A DNA stretch of 64,000 nucleotides from Rutidosis leptorrhynchoides (lineage: Eukaryota; Streptophyta; Magnoliopsida; Asterales; Asteraceae): positions 366,753,001 through 366,817,000 of the forward strand of contig NC_092340.1 of the NCBI RefSeq assembly GCF_046630445.1. The letters run 5' to 3'. Positions 24,746 through 36,071 of the stretch are shown piece after piece; the stretch's first letter is position 1; each line of letters starts with the position of its first letter. The notes beneath the pieces were generated by a model, which worked only from the letters and a program-made list of their open reading frames with translations, had not been told where the DNA came from and did no database searches. Both the position numbers and the translations under genes were made by a program.

Positions 24746-25480
24746 AAAAAAAGTGGTATGATAAAATCATTTTTGTAATCTAACTTTTTATTCAAACTTT
24801 CATCACATGTAACAAACTCATGTCACATGTAGATAATGTCATTCATAATGTCACGTATAATATCAATCCAAATTATACTTGTTTTAAATTTGGGCGTTAA
24901 AACATTTTATAATGGCACTCTCTATATTTTTATGTCTAATGTAATATAACTTCATGCTAAAATACTTAAAAAGGACAATGCCAAAGTTCAAAATTATTGA
25001 TTAGCAATTCCTATATGATTTGCATAAAGATATTCTTTGTAAATTACATGCCATAATATAAGCAATTATTGTTGCATTTTATTTGATCATTTAATGGTGA
25101 TAAGATCAAAGAAAAAATAACCAACAAATAAATGGAGATAATTTAGTTAATAAATTTACCAAAATACCAATATATTCTCTTTCCAATTTGAATTCTAGAA
25201 TTTAAAACCATTAAATTAAAGGGCACAAAAATACTTTCGTAACCAGTAATAATCATTCAACCTAATCATTCTCAATAGGCATCACCAATCTTAAATCTTA
25301 ATTACATATTCAAAAACATTATATTCATACAAAAATTGCTAAAAATAATTCCATAAAAACATTTCTATATCTTAAAGTTCATTCACTACTAGCTTAATAT
25401 CCAATTTTCCAATACTTTACATTACACCAATTATATAAACAAAAACAAACCCTCATCATTCCATTAAAAAGAAAGCATAT
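24746..25480. other. intergenic, nothing recognised
   Basis: Strongly AT-rich sequence without coding signs or clear repeats. The right part probably includes the distal promoter of the HMG-box gene. Confidence 0.5.
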
Positions 25481-26510
25481 TTCATATCCCATTTCTGCAA
25501 ATTCCACCTTGTCACTATCTTTGGTAAGTTTTTATTCGTATTATTTTTTTCATCTGGGAATCTTACTTAAAGTTTGTATTTTTATTCATTTGTTTAATCA
25601 AGAATATGATTTCAATCTGACCCACATGAAGAAAAGAAAAAAAAACACTTAACCCCATCACTGTTCTATAGTATTTGTGTATTCTTTCATTATAAAACAG
25701 TAGGTTTTTATTGTTTTTGTATAAATCAATTTTTAATACTTCATTCACTCTAGTTAACCATAGATTAACAGATCTCTTTGGTCGTCTTTTTAGTTTCCTA
25801 TTATTTTAGTTTTTACCAGTAATATTTTAATTAATTTCTTTATGTTTTTCGTAATAAAAATCAAATCTTGATTCCATTCTATCTTTTCTCAAATTACTCC
25901 AACGTATTTTATAATTTTTATTGATTTATATACACAAGATTACAACTTTTGGAGTTTTAAAGATTATTATTATTCTTAATTTTTTTATTTTTTATGCACA
26001 TATCGATATTGATGCTAATGTTGGTTTATAACAATTTGAATTTTTGAAATGTCTTATTATATGAACACATTTACCAAGGTAGTTTTAATGTGTTTTAAAT
26101 TTCAGAAAAAAGATATTGCAGTTGGGGTAGAATTTGGTTAACTTATGAGCATATAGTCTAAAAAAAGGGTTCTTAATTTATATTTGTAGTCCTGAATTGA
26201 AAGGGACTTTATTGATACATCATTTAAAGGAATCTATGGCTGTGATGAAACCTATTATCTTCTGGATAATACTTGGTATGAATTTGTAATACAGCAGTTT
26301 TGCATTTAGTTTAAGCTTCATTTCCATTTTTTTTTTTTATTTTTTTTTTTGTAAATTTTGTAATTTTCTGTTCTTAATGTCTAACTGATTTTAATTTTAA
26401 AAGATTATCTGTTACAGTTTAATCTCTAATTTGTTTCATCATATGTTGTGTCAAGTAAGAAAACTGTCGGTGACTCAGGTTGTTTGACGTTTGAGCAGGG
26501 CGATTTCGCA
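25481..26510 (+). promoter_or_regulatory. leader region of the ARID-HMG gene, with a short upstream ORF
   Basis: Possible 5' UTR intron borders are TTTGGTAAGT at about 25520 and TTTCAG at about 26105. An upstream ATG at 26236 opens an 18-codon frame (MAVMKPIIFW..., stop at 26287-26289) that would sit in an unspliced leader. Another donor (TTGGTATGAA) at 26276 with an acceptor near 26498 could remove part of it. Transcript evidence is needed to fix the leader. Confidence 0.35.
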
Positions 26511-29500
26511 ATGGCAGCATCATCATCTACCGAAAACAAGAGTGTAGTTCCATCGAAAGAGAAGTATCATTTATATCCGTATCCCGTTGCTCGATATGAA
26601 GATGTTGTTGCTAGTCCGAAGCTGTTTATGGATATACTCACGAAATTCCATGTGGCAATGGGGACTAAATTCAAGTAAGATTCAAGTCCTAACCCTTAGG
26701 TGAATTTGATGTTAGAAACTGATTCATAGAACACTTGTGGTAACCAATATGTTGTATGGGATAAGTATTTTGTTAGTTCATTTATGTATTAAGGATGGGG
26801 TGAGAATTAGGTTGTGTTTTGGATATTGTATTATTGTGACTTGAAGTTGTGCAGTGGCGGAGCTAGGTTTCGTAGTAACTGGTGTCACTCGTTAAAAGCT
26901 CAATTTTTTTTTTCTTCCACTAGATGGCTTATTTCAATGGTGCCACTCTAAAAAATTTACACTGTTCAATGGTAAAACCCAATTTTTTTCACTAGATGAG
27001 TAGATGGCTTATTTTACTGGTAGCACGTGCTACCGGGTGACCACCATATAGTTGTGATTATCAGTTTTTAGTGTTTAGAATAACAGATTCTCGTGCTGAA
27101 TATTTATATTTACTCCTTATTATATGAAGGTCAAATTGTTAGTTTGTGATACGAAGTTTTATACCATACTGCATCAAAACTGATCATCTATGAATGTTTT
27201 TTTTTTTTTTTCCTTTTAATTCGATATGTCCCTGAACTTATGAATTGTCAGACGTTGTTGTGATACATTGCTCGTTGTAGGATTCCTATTGTTGGTGGCA
27301 GGGATTTGGACTTACATCGCCTATTTGTGGAGGTTACTTCCCGTGGAGGCATTAAAAAGGTACTGTTGATGCATTGTTGCAGAACTCAGAATTACTCGGC
27401 GAGTACTTGGTATTTTCAACTCGGGGAGTACTCAGCAAGTACTTGGTCAAATTCGGTCAAACTCAGATTTACTCAGAAAATCAGTCATAATTCTGCCAAA
27501 ACTCGGAATTCCTCGAAACATGGGTCAAAACTCGGTCAATATCAGTCAAAGTCAAACTCGGTCAACATCCGAGTACTCCTCGAGTACTCTAAAAACTCCC
27601 GAACGAGTACTCTAGACTAGCGATTTTTGAAACTTTGTGTTGAATGATAATGTCATAGAAAATTATGTACTATCTTTTTAGTTATGTGTTTTAATTAATG
27701 GCTCAATGATGTTGAATTTAGGTTCTCGATGATAAGAAGTGGAGGGAAGTGACTAATGGCTTCAATTTTCCGCCGTCTGCAACGAATGCTTCTTTTATTT
27801 TACGGAAATATTATATGTCACTGATTCATCACTTTGAACAAGTTTATTACTTTAAGGCAAAAGCGTATACTCCTTTTGATACTGGTGTGTGCTAACAACC
27901 TTTTAACTTTTAGCAGTAATTACATTAAATTTAATTTTCTTAACATGTTGTATATTCAGATACTTGGCAGGGTGCAATAACATCCGGAATTAATATGCCT
28001 GAAATTCGAAATCCATCGCCAGAAGTTCAAGTTACTTCAATGAAGAGGCAGAGGATGACATCAGACGACTCATTATATAGAGGTCACTATACATTATTCA
28101 ATGTTTGCTTTTGTTGCTTTGTTAAGCTTTAATGATTAAATAATCAGCTGATTCAGCGTTTGAGAAATTTGGTTTTTTAATAGATGAATAGATAAAATGA
28201 TCATATAGGATGAGAAAAAAATACTTGAAGGCTTCTGATTTGTGAGTTGAAATCTTTTGTATTTGATTAATAAGTTTTGTTGCTTTTAATCTAAGGGTGC
28301 GTTTGATAAAACTCAATGATTAAGCGCTAAATGATTCATAAATCTGAATGATTCATAAATCTGAATGATTCATAAATCTCAAAGATTCAAAGGTTCTAAA
28401 TAAATTTGGTTATGAATGAAAATGAGTTGTTTTGAAAAAACAATATAAATGATATAAAAGTACCATATAAACATTTTACAAAATAAAAAATTAAATATAC
28501 TTGTTTGATAAGTGTTATGGATATTGTTTAATTAGTACAGTATATTATTGAAATTTTAACTGCTTAATGGTTAAGAGATTGTTTCGACTCTAAATGGTTC
28601 AACGAACCAGAGGTCAGAAACAAACGCGCTAGATGCTAAATGGTTCAACATTCAGTGCTCAACCATTCTATTAAGTGGCAAACAAACACACCCTAAGTTG
28701 CATCCTTTTTGTGATAAGTTAGGTAACCCGGTTTGGTCGCTTACATCTGAGCAAAAATAACAGGGAAAACCTCCTCCGTTTTTAATGTTTAGCAGGAGTG
28801 CAGGACTAGAAATAACTATTGATTGTAACAATGCAGGTTCTGTTGAATCACCAATAGGTTTACCCGTCTCTGGAATAATCGATGGTAAATTTGAAAGTGG
28901 GTATCTTTGTACGGTGCGAATAGGAGGCGAGCAGCTACAAGGGGTTCTTTATCAAACTGTGCAAACCACATCATCTAATCAAATGATACCAAATCATGCT
29001 GGTGTAGTAACCATGGATGCAACTCAGGGATCAACCATGGTTAGCTGTAGGCGTAGACGAAGAAAGAAATCTGAGATGAGAAAGAGGGACCCGGCTCACC
29101 CGAAACCTAACCGAAGCGGCTATAATTTCTTTTTTGCTGAACAACATGCCAGGCTCAAATTACTTCACACCAGCAAGGATCGAGCCATCAGCAGAATGAT
29201 CGGTGAAGAATGGAACAAATTAACTGAGTCTGATAAGGCGGTGAGTAGAAATGTAAAACGGGCGGGTTTTGGGAACTGGTAAAAGATGACTACTTTTAGT
29301 GTCTGTTGACATGGTTACTTGTGTGTTGACCAGGTCTGTTAAATTTGATTACTAAATTTCAGTGTTGCAGAATTGGCGAGTACTTGATTTTGTAGCACAG
29401 GAAGTAATCGGTCAAACTCGGTTAAAACTAGGGATTATTCGGAGAAGCGGCCAAAACTCGGCTAAAACTGGGAAAATCAGTCAAAATTGGTCAACATCCA

Positions 29501-29624
29501 TCCGAGTACTCCCTAAAAAGTCCCGACCGAGTACCCTTCGAATAGCGATTTTTGCAACCTTGCTGAATTTATACTAATAGAACAATAATCTAATTTTCTG
29601 AATAAAGTATAAGTATATTAGATG

Positions 29625-29668
<44 letters not shown>

Positions 29669-30454
29669 AATAGCGAGATTGGAATCACTTTTTTTGAATA
29701 GCGAGATTGGAATCACTAACGGGGTATATTAGATGGGTTAATTCATCAAACATGTAAACCTGATACTATGGGCAACTTTTGACCCGTTTGAACTGTTTGC
29801 CTGTTTGAACTGTCTTGTTTATAAGCAACTTTTGGAATCACTAACGGGGTATATTAGTGGCCAGTGGGGTATATTAGTGAGTATGCAGCATGATGTTTTT
29901 TTTTTAATATTTTTTTTTTTTGTTCATGTTGTGGATTGTTTTAGGTTTACCAAGAAAAAGCGGTGAAAGATAAGGAAAGATACAAAAGGGAAATGGAGCA
30001 TTATAGAGAAGGTTTCAATAAAGGACAAGTTTTAACCAATGCACTACCTGTATCACAACACTATTATATGATGGATAATACGAGTATGATCGGTGTCAAA
30101 AACAATGGTGGAATTGCAAATCAAGTTCAGGACACAAATTCCGAGTTTTCGGATGCTGATGACGATAGCAGCTTTGAAGATGAAGAGAAAACTGCAGTTA
30201 AAGAAGACTCGAATCTTGAAATGGAAGCAGAAAACATCGACATAGAAATGAAGCCACAGGAGAAAATATTAATCTCATTAAATATCGAAGATGACCAGTC
30301 GGTGTTTTTTGGATCTGGTCAACAAAAGTCAATGTATGTCCAAGAGAATGAATCATCGCGTATACATGAAATTGAAGTGAAGCAAGATAGGAAGAGTCCT
30401 GATGATGAACATATTATTCCTGATATATATAAGGGAAACGATACGAAAGAGTGA
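26511..30454 (+). CDS. HMGB15: ARID plus HMG-box DNA-binding protein, HMGB15-like
   Basis: Six exons: 26511-26674, 27281-27359, 27722-27884, 27960-28082, 28837-29240 and 29945-30454. All introns are GT-AG and the frame closes at 480 residues. The ARID domain spans about residues 28-130 (YEDVVASPKLFMDIL, then GGRDLDLHRLFVEVTSRGGI, then KKWREVTNGFNFPPS). A conserved stretch (IIDGKFESGYLCTVRIG) follows. Next come a basic nuclear-localisation-type run (CRRRRRKKSEMRKRDP) and the HMG box at about 265-333 (HPKPNRSGYNFFFAEQHARL). The tail is acidic. The order and intermediate motifs match Arabidopsis HMGB15, a nuclear protein that binds AT-rich DNA and acts in pollen and jasmonate gene control. HMGB9/10/11-type paralogues are the alternative. 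The start is the in-frame ATG; earlier GTG reading is not needed. Introns 1, 2, 4 and 5 hold repeats. Confidence 0.93.
26852..27050. mobile_element. CAGTGGCGGAGCTAGG-type element, decayed, in intron 1 of gene 2
   Basis: Starts CAGTGGCGGAGCTAGG and contains GGTAGCACGTGCTACCGGGTGACCACCATATAG near its right end. I recall this as a widespread plant inverted-repeat element whose right end should mirror the left. Here the right end is worn. Recognition rests on memory. Confidence 0.4.
27376..27633. mobile_element. GAGTACT-rich inverted-end element, copy A (intron 2 of gene 2)
   Basis: Begins GTTGCAGAACTC and ends CGATTTTTGAAAC, so the ends are weak inverted repeats. The inside is built from CTCGG, GAGTACT and GGTCAAA words. 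A second copy lies in intron 5 of the same gene (29364-29558). Family unknown. Confidence 0.6.
28295..28693. mobile_element. Harbinger-like MITE in intron 4 of gene 2
   Basis: Inverted ends GGGTGCGTTTG and CAAACACACCC, flanked on both sides by TAA (28292-28294 and 28694-28696), the 3-bp target type of PIF/Harbinger elements. It is 399 bp long with no coding. A run of three ATGATTCATAAATCT-type repeats lies at 28330-28380. Confidence 0.75.
29364..29558. mobile_element. GAGTACT-rich inverted-end element, copy B (intron 5 of gene 2)
   Basis: Begins GTTGCAGAATTGGCGAGTAC and ends AGCGATTTTTGCAAC. The ends are cleaner inverted repeats (GTTGCARAA) than in copy A. It shares the CAAAACTCGG, GTCAACATCC and GAGTAC words with copy A in the same order. 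Confidence 0.6.
29627..29905. repeat. poly(T) tract and short duplications in intron 5 of gene 2
   Basis: 41 T in a row (29627-29667), followed by two copies of GAATAGCGAGATTGGAATCACT and several copies of GGGGTATATTAG. It may be the tail end of a minus-strand retroposon. No flanking duplication was found. Confidence 0.5.
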
Positions 30455-31130
30455 AAAAAAGAAGGTAAAAAAACTGTTTTTTGATCAAGATGTCGTAATG
30501 AAGCAAAAAAAGCAGGGAGAAAGTAAAAAAAGCGAATCGATAAACGATCGTTTCTTGATCTATATTTTTGACAGGGGAGAAATAGCAGTTTTAGTGTTTC
30601 TGTTAATGCGATTAGTTTGGTGATAGCAGTAGTGTCTATTCAGTTTACGGACATATTCTTTTGCTCGAATTCGAACCTATTCAAAGCTATGTGTTTTGAT
30701 TTGGACACATCTGACTTCTTTCTTATTATTATTTTTCAGTTTATGAGTTTTTGCTTAACAGAAATGAATGGTAGTGTAAAAGATAAAAGGAATGTTTGTG
30801 TTATTACAATTTAAACTAAAAGTTTTACACTATTTTTTAGTTGAGTTTTAGACTAAAGCTGGGAGTCAGATTATTTTATACAATAATTTATGCCCAAATT
30901 TTCTTTTCCTTGATATTTTTTTCAACCTGGAGAAACATAAATGTAATTATCATTTTTGTTACATCTTTATCTTCTTTGGAGCATTTCAAGTGTGAAGGGA
31001 GTTCATAATTATTTAACACCTAAATTTTAATATTATTTTTAAATTATATTAAAATCATTTATTAAACAACTATATTGTAGTAGTTTTTATTAATGTCATA
31101 AATTAATAAGATGATTTTTACTTCATTCAC
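30455..31130. other. 3' UTR of gene 2 and AT-rich spacer
   Basis: Sequence after the TGA stop up to about 30800 probably is 3' UTR. The remainder is AT-rich. Short open frames show no family signal. Confidence 0.5.
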
Positions 31131-31179
31131 TTTCGTTGTCAAAAATTATAATCAAACATGTTATTAACATACAGAAGCA

Positions 31180-31630
31180 ACTTCATTCAGAACATATGAA
31201 TCATTTAAATTATGAACCATTCATCGATTCATTCAATTTTATCAAACACGTCCCAAGTGTTTCTTACTTATCAGTTTTCCAATGTTCTCATAAGTGTTCC
31301 ACTCTGGATTTAGGGTTTTGAGTTTAAGAATCTAAACTCAAAACACTAAACCCTAAACTTAAACCTTAAAACTCTAAAATGGGTTAAATTCAGAAACAAA
31401 ACTTATTTCGAGTAGTTCTAACAAAAACATAGTAGTTCTAACAAAATTGGAAGAATTCAAACATGTTCTACAGGTTTATGTTCTACATTTTTTTTTGTAA
31501 AAAAAAAAAAAAGGTGCACCGAAATTTATGTTTGAACAAAATCAAAATTGTTCGCCCGTCCTCTGTTTTTGTTCGATTTGCGAGTTTCCAAAATACTCTC
31601 CAATTTGAAGTTCTCAGGGGATCCTCACTA

Positions 31631-31631
<1 letters not shown>
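31180..31631. mobile_element. right part of a microsatellite-anchored inverted-repeat element (unit I)
   Basis: The right end, read on the minus strand, runs CATAGTGAGGATCCCCTGAG, then AACTCGCAAATCGAAC, then GGACGGGCGAACAA. This resembles both ends of unit III (32407-32882). It abuts a (TG)n(TA)n tract. The left limit is uncertain. It carries telomere-like AAACCCTAAA words near 31330-31370. Confidence 0.45.
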
Positions 31632-31660
<29 letters not shown>

Positions 31661-31661
<1 letters not shown>

Positions 31662-32365
31662 TTAATCAATAGGGAAGCACTTTTTTTGGGGGAAAGTGAT
31701 GGGAAGTAATTTTTTTTCGTTTTATGAAAAAACTTTGTTCACGAACATTATAGATTAGATGAAAATATGAACATTTAAAAAAGACACTTTGTGATGAATG
31801 TCATTATTTTGGCGGGAAAACGCTCGAAGAAAAAAATAAAAACATTCAATGCATTGAATGTTTTGTTGCTGAGTTTTTTTAAGGGGTTAGAAATTAGGGT
31901 TTAGAAATTAGGGGGTTATAAATTAGGGTTTAGCTATTAAGGTTTAGAAATTAGGGTTTAGAAATTAGGGTTTAGATTGAATATTTTAACACGAACGGTT
32001 TAGAGTTTAGGGTTTCGTGTTTAGGGTTTTAGGTTGAGGGTTTACGGAGTAAACCCGGAAACCCAAAACCCTAAACCCTAAACTCTAAATCGGGCTAAAT
32101 TCGAAAAAAACACTTCACACAAGATGAAAATAAAACGATGCAAATAAACTCAGCAGCAAAACATTCAATGCATTGAATGTTTTAATTTTTTTATTCGAGC
32201 GTTTTCCCGTAAAAAAATGACATTCATCACAAAGTGTCTTTTTTAAATGTTCACATTTTCATCTAATCTATAACGTTCGTGAACAAAGTTTTTTCAAAAA
32301 ATGAAAAAATAAAAAAAAATAATTTACTTCCCCCTCCCCCAAAAAAGTGCTTCCCTCTTGATTAT

Positions 32366-32367
<2 letters not shown>
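31661..32367. mobile_element. inverted-repeat element between TA microsatellites (unit II)
   Basis: Arms of about 225 bp: the left begins AATCAATAGGGAAGCACTTT and the right, on the minus strand, AATCAAGAGGGAAGCACTTT. Both arms include GTTCACGAAC, AAAGACACTTTGTGATGAAT and the palindrome CATTCAATGCATTGAATG. The 250-bp loop is made of degenerate telomere-like TTTAGGG words and ends AAACCCTAAACTCTAAA. TA repeats border both ends, like the Micron elements of rice. No coding. Confidence 0.65.
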
Positions 32368-32406
<39 letters not shown>

Positions 32407-32409
<3 letters not shown>

Positions 32410-32880
32410 GAGGGATCAAATGATTACTTTTTTGTGTGAGAACCCTGAGAACTGAAAAATACACTGAAATTCGAGCAAAAAAGGGGAAATTCGAGCAAAA
32501 ATGGGACACGGACGAACAAAAAAGAGCAATTCGAGCAATAAATAGGACAAGGGCGAACAAAAAAGTGATATTCGAACAAAAAAAAGGTGGGCGAACAATT
32601 TTGTGTTCTACATTTTTGATAGTCGAACAAAAAAATGTAGAACACATGGGTAGTCGAACAAAAATGCTGATATTCGAACAAAAATGTGTTATACATTTTG
32701 AAATTCGAACAAATTTTTTTTTGCTCGAATATGAATTTTTTGTTCGTCCGTGTTTTTGATTTTTGCTCAAATTTTTTTTTTTCTCGCCCGTACACATTTT
32801 TTGCTCGAATTTCAGTGTATTTTGAGTGTTTTTGAAGTTCCTAGAGTTCTCACACTAAAAAAGTTCTCACTAGATCCTCT

Positions 32881-32882
<2 letters not shown>
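32407..32882. mobile_element. inverted-repeat element between TA microsatellites (unit III)
   Basis: The left end GTAGAGGGATCA..GTGTGAGAACCCTGAGAAC mirrors the right end (minus strand GGAGAGGATCTAGTGAGAAC). Arms are about 130 bp. The interior is a string of roughly a dozen TTCGARCAAAAA words in both orientations. Long open frames across it are a by-product of that repeat. TA tracts border both ends (32369-32406 and 32883-32960). Confidence 0.65.

Positions 32883-32960
<78 letters not shown>
32883..32960. repeat. (TA)n microsatellite
   Basis: About 38 TA units. The next sequence (GGAGAGGTTCAAACGAAAATT at about 32964) resembles another start of the same element type, so a fourth truncated unit may follow. 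Confidence 0.95.
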
Positions 32961-32962
<2 letters not shown>

Positions 32963-33378
32963 GGAGAGGTTCAAACGAAAATTAATAAAGTGCGAGAACT
33001 GCGAAAATCAATTTTGACAATTGATCAAATATGTTATAGTAAATATAATTTAACAATTATTTTAAATTGAGAAGGGTAAACTAGTAAAATTAATATTATT
33101 ATAAAATTTTGGAAAAATTGTTTGAAAATGCATTAAACTTTTACCAAATTGTATGCATTCAATTTTCAAAAGTCCTATTGTATGCATTAAACTATTTTAA
33201 TTGTTATATTGTATGTATTAACTATTAAGTAACTTATTTAGAAGGTATCAAGTTAATATGTAGAAAAAGTTTATGACTGGTCCCTAAACTTAACATCCAT
33301 TAAACGTTTACATTAAATCTTATATCCTCCACTCACATCTTTATCGTTAAAAAAATAAAACTTTAAAAAACTCTAAAT

Positions 33379-33616
33379 TGTTATAAAATATCTAGATTGT
33401 GTTATAAAATATCTAGATTGGATGTTAATTTTATTATTATTATATTTCTTGCATAGTAATATTTTATACTATAAATAGACATGTATGGTAACCATTTAAG
33501 GTGTACCATTTCTCTTGAAATATCAATATCAATATTTCTTCTCTCCTTCTTCTCTCTTTTTCTCTCTTTGTTCTTATAACCATTAAAGGTAGTTATAAGC
33601 CTACTGAATTATAACA
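33379..33616 (+). repeat. 5' LTR of Copia element B
   Basis: Starts with a 21-bp unit TGTTATAAAATATCTAGATT(G) present twice in tandem and ends CTGAATTATAACA. A TATAAATA box lies at about 33471. Confidence 0.93.
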
Positions 33617-33858
33617 CGTTATCAGCACGAAGAGCTTAGTGTAATCAAAGGATATCTCAAACGATCACAAGTCAGTGATCAAGGTATGAAATTATTAATA
33701 ATTTTCAGACTCGAATATATCAAACTTCTACTAACATTTTGAACTACTAATTTTTATTAAGTTCTTAGTGCATTTGTATTGTTCTTATTATATGGTTGGC
33801 TCTGCCACCTAAATTATATATGGTCGACACTGTCGCCTAACTATCATTTATGTTTACT

Positions 33859-34077
33859 AACTCTTATTAACTTCACTAACATTTATATTTATGTTATTTA
33901 AGTTATATATGGTCGGTTATACCACCTGAATTATATTTTCTGTAATCTAACTCCTATTAACTTCACTAACATTTATATTTATGTTATTTAAGTTATATAT
34001 GGTCGGTTATACCGCCTGAATTATATTTTCTGTAATCTAACTCTTATTAACTTCACTAACATTTATATTTATGTTAA
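33859..34077 (+). repeat. 90-bp tandem repeat in the leader of Copia element B
   Basis: CTTCACTAACATTTATATTT occurs at 33871, 33961 and 34051, exactly 90 bp apart, with GGTCGGTTATACCRCCTGAA between. A further shorter repeat (ACGCAACACGTCATTTGACA, twice, 36 bp apart) follows at about 34097-34150. Confidence 0.9.
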
Positions 34078-35600
34078 TAAGACCTCATGATTGTACGCAA
34101 CACGTCATTTGACAACACGGTACTTTATGTACGCAACACGTCATTTGACAACATGGTACCGTGGGTCGAAATTAATTCCGATCAATACGAATACGATGAG
34201 GTCTTTATATGTTATCTAACATTTATGATTACTTATGCAATTAATCATTATTTATTTCATGCATACTAATGTTTATTCTTAAATTTATAATCTTAAAAGT
34301 TAAAATAAGAAAAAGTAGTTTGTATTTTTGTGACGATCGCTCCAAATCCATATGGACGAACACGTCATTAATTGATTTCATTGCGAGGTATTTGACCTCT
34401 ATATGATACGTTTTGTAAACATTGCATTCTTTTGAAAAGGCGCACCATAAATGAATATTTAAATCAAAGGTTTTCGACATATGATGATTTTTACATATAG
34501 ACAATCACCATAAATAATAGTTTACAACAGTATTTCCGTTGACAATGCAGTCAAAATAAGATACATGGTGATGATTTGGTAAATGCAACGTTTCCTTGAA
34601 AATATGTCATGTAAGACTCCATGCACATAGCTTGTCTAACATCTAAGCAAACAGCGGAAGACTTCTAGGAAACCTGAGAATAAACATGCTAACAAGTGTC
34701 AACACAAAGGTTGGTGAGTTCATAGTTTTAATATTACACATAATCCGTATATCAATGTGGATTACAAAAGTTCAGTTGTTTTATTCAAAACGTTTATCAA
34801 TAGGTTTTACATAAAAGGTGGATCACAAGATTTCAGTTGTTTCATCCGAAACGTTTATCAATCGGTTCTACAAAATTGAGCACCCTGGTAACTAAACTTT
34901 AATGCTTATATAATTTGTACCCTTTGTATAATCATCTTAATAATACACGCAAACCAACGTGTACGCTTCTCAAATAGCATACGTCCGTTAAAAGGCTAGT
35001 GCTCTAGCTCGGACGGGGATATCAAGCCCTATGGATCCATATACTACTACTCGCGCCCACCAGTTCTTATAACTGGCAGTTACTAGTTACCAAAGCTAAG
35101 GGATTTTCGGTTCAAACTCAGTGTAGAATTTAGTATGTACTTGTATCCATTGTGTTTAAAATAAAGTGCATGTATTCTCAGCCCAAAAATATATATTGCA
35201 AAAACAATTAAAAAGGGAGCAAATGAAACTCACACAAAATCAGTTTTAGTATTTGTATCCATTTAGTAAAATAGATATAAAATCATTGCATGTATTCTCA
35301 GCCCAAAAATATATTGAGTAAAAGGGATCATATGAAACTCACTGTTTAATATTGATATACAATATTGTAGGAAAGCATGTAGACGCATCGGAGATAATAA
35401 ACACGAGGTTTGATTCACAAAAATACCCCCGAACATTACCCATAACCTCCTTGGCAATAACCCATATTTTCCTTAGCTCTAGCTCGCTCGGAAACTCGTT
35501 TTGAAAATTACTTGGACAGTACTCCGTCGTAATATTTTATGTACATTATTATTTTTGTATCGCAAAAATAATAATAATAATAATAAGATTAATAATAATC

Positions 35601-35643
<43 letters not shown>

Positions 35644-35737
35644 TTATACGGAGTAATATATATTTGTGTATGTGTGTTTGATTTTTTTATTCGAGCGAAA
35701 CACCTGAATTTATAGTACCTGGCCTGGAATCTGGAGT

Positions 35738-35783
35738 CATGCGACTCGCATGGAAATGGCCTTCTGGCCATGCGACTCGCATG
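35738..35783 (-). promoter_or_regulatory. paired palindromes upstream of the LTR TATA box, copy 2
   Basis: CATGCGACTCGCATG occurs at 35738-35752 and again at 35769-35783, 31 bp apart. The core differs from copy 1 (GACTC for GATC), yet both members of the pair carry the same change. On the minus strand a TATAAAT box lies at 35708-35714. Confidence 0.6.
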
Positions 35784-36071
35784 AGGACCAGGGACAGCTC
35801 ACATTGTTTTGGCTCCTAGCTTGTCGACATAATATAAAATAAATATAAATATAATATATATAATTTAAATTAATTAATTATATATTATATTAAATTCACG
35901 TGCATAGTTGACTTGTAATTTTTGTTCCGATAAGTCGTACGTTGTCACTCGACTTATGTCCCGGTTCCGGTTTTTCGAACGCCCTTTCGTACGCTGAGAA
36001 AACTTGTACTTTACGTTTCGTGAATCGTACCTTTGTCAAAATATAGTCTTAAATCATCCATAAAATATACC

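Noticed and set aside
32324-32797. Long open frames on both strands (up to 157 codons)
   Set aside because: They run through repeated TTCGARCAAAAA words in an inverted-repeat element and (TA)n. Several frames are open at once and the peptides are low-complexity.
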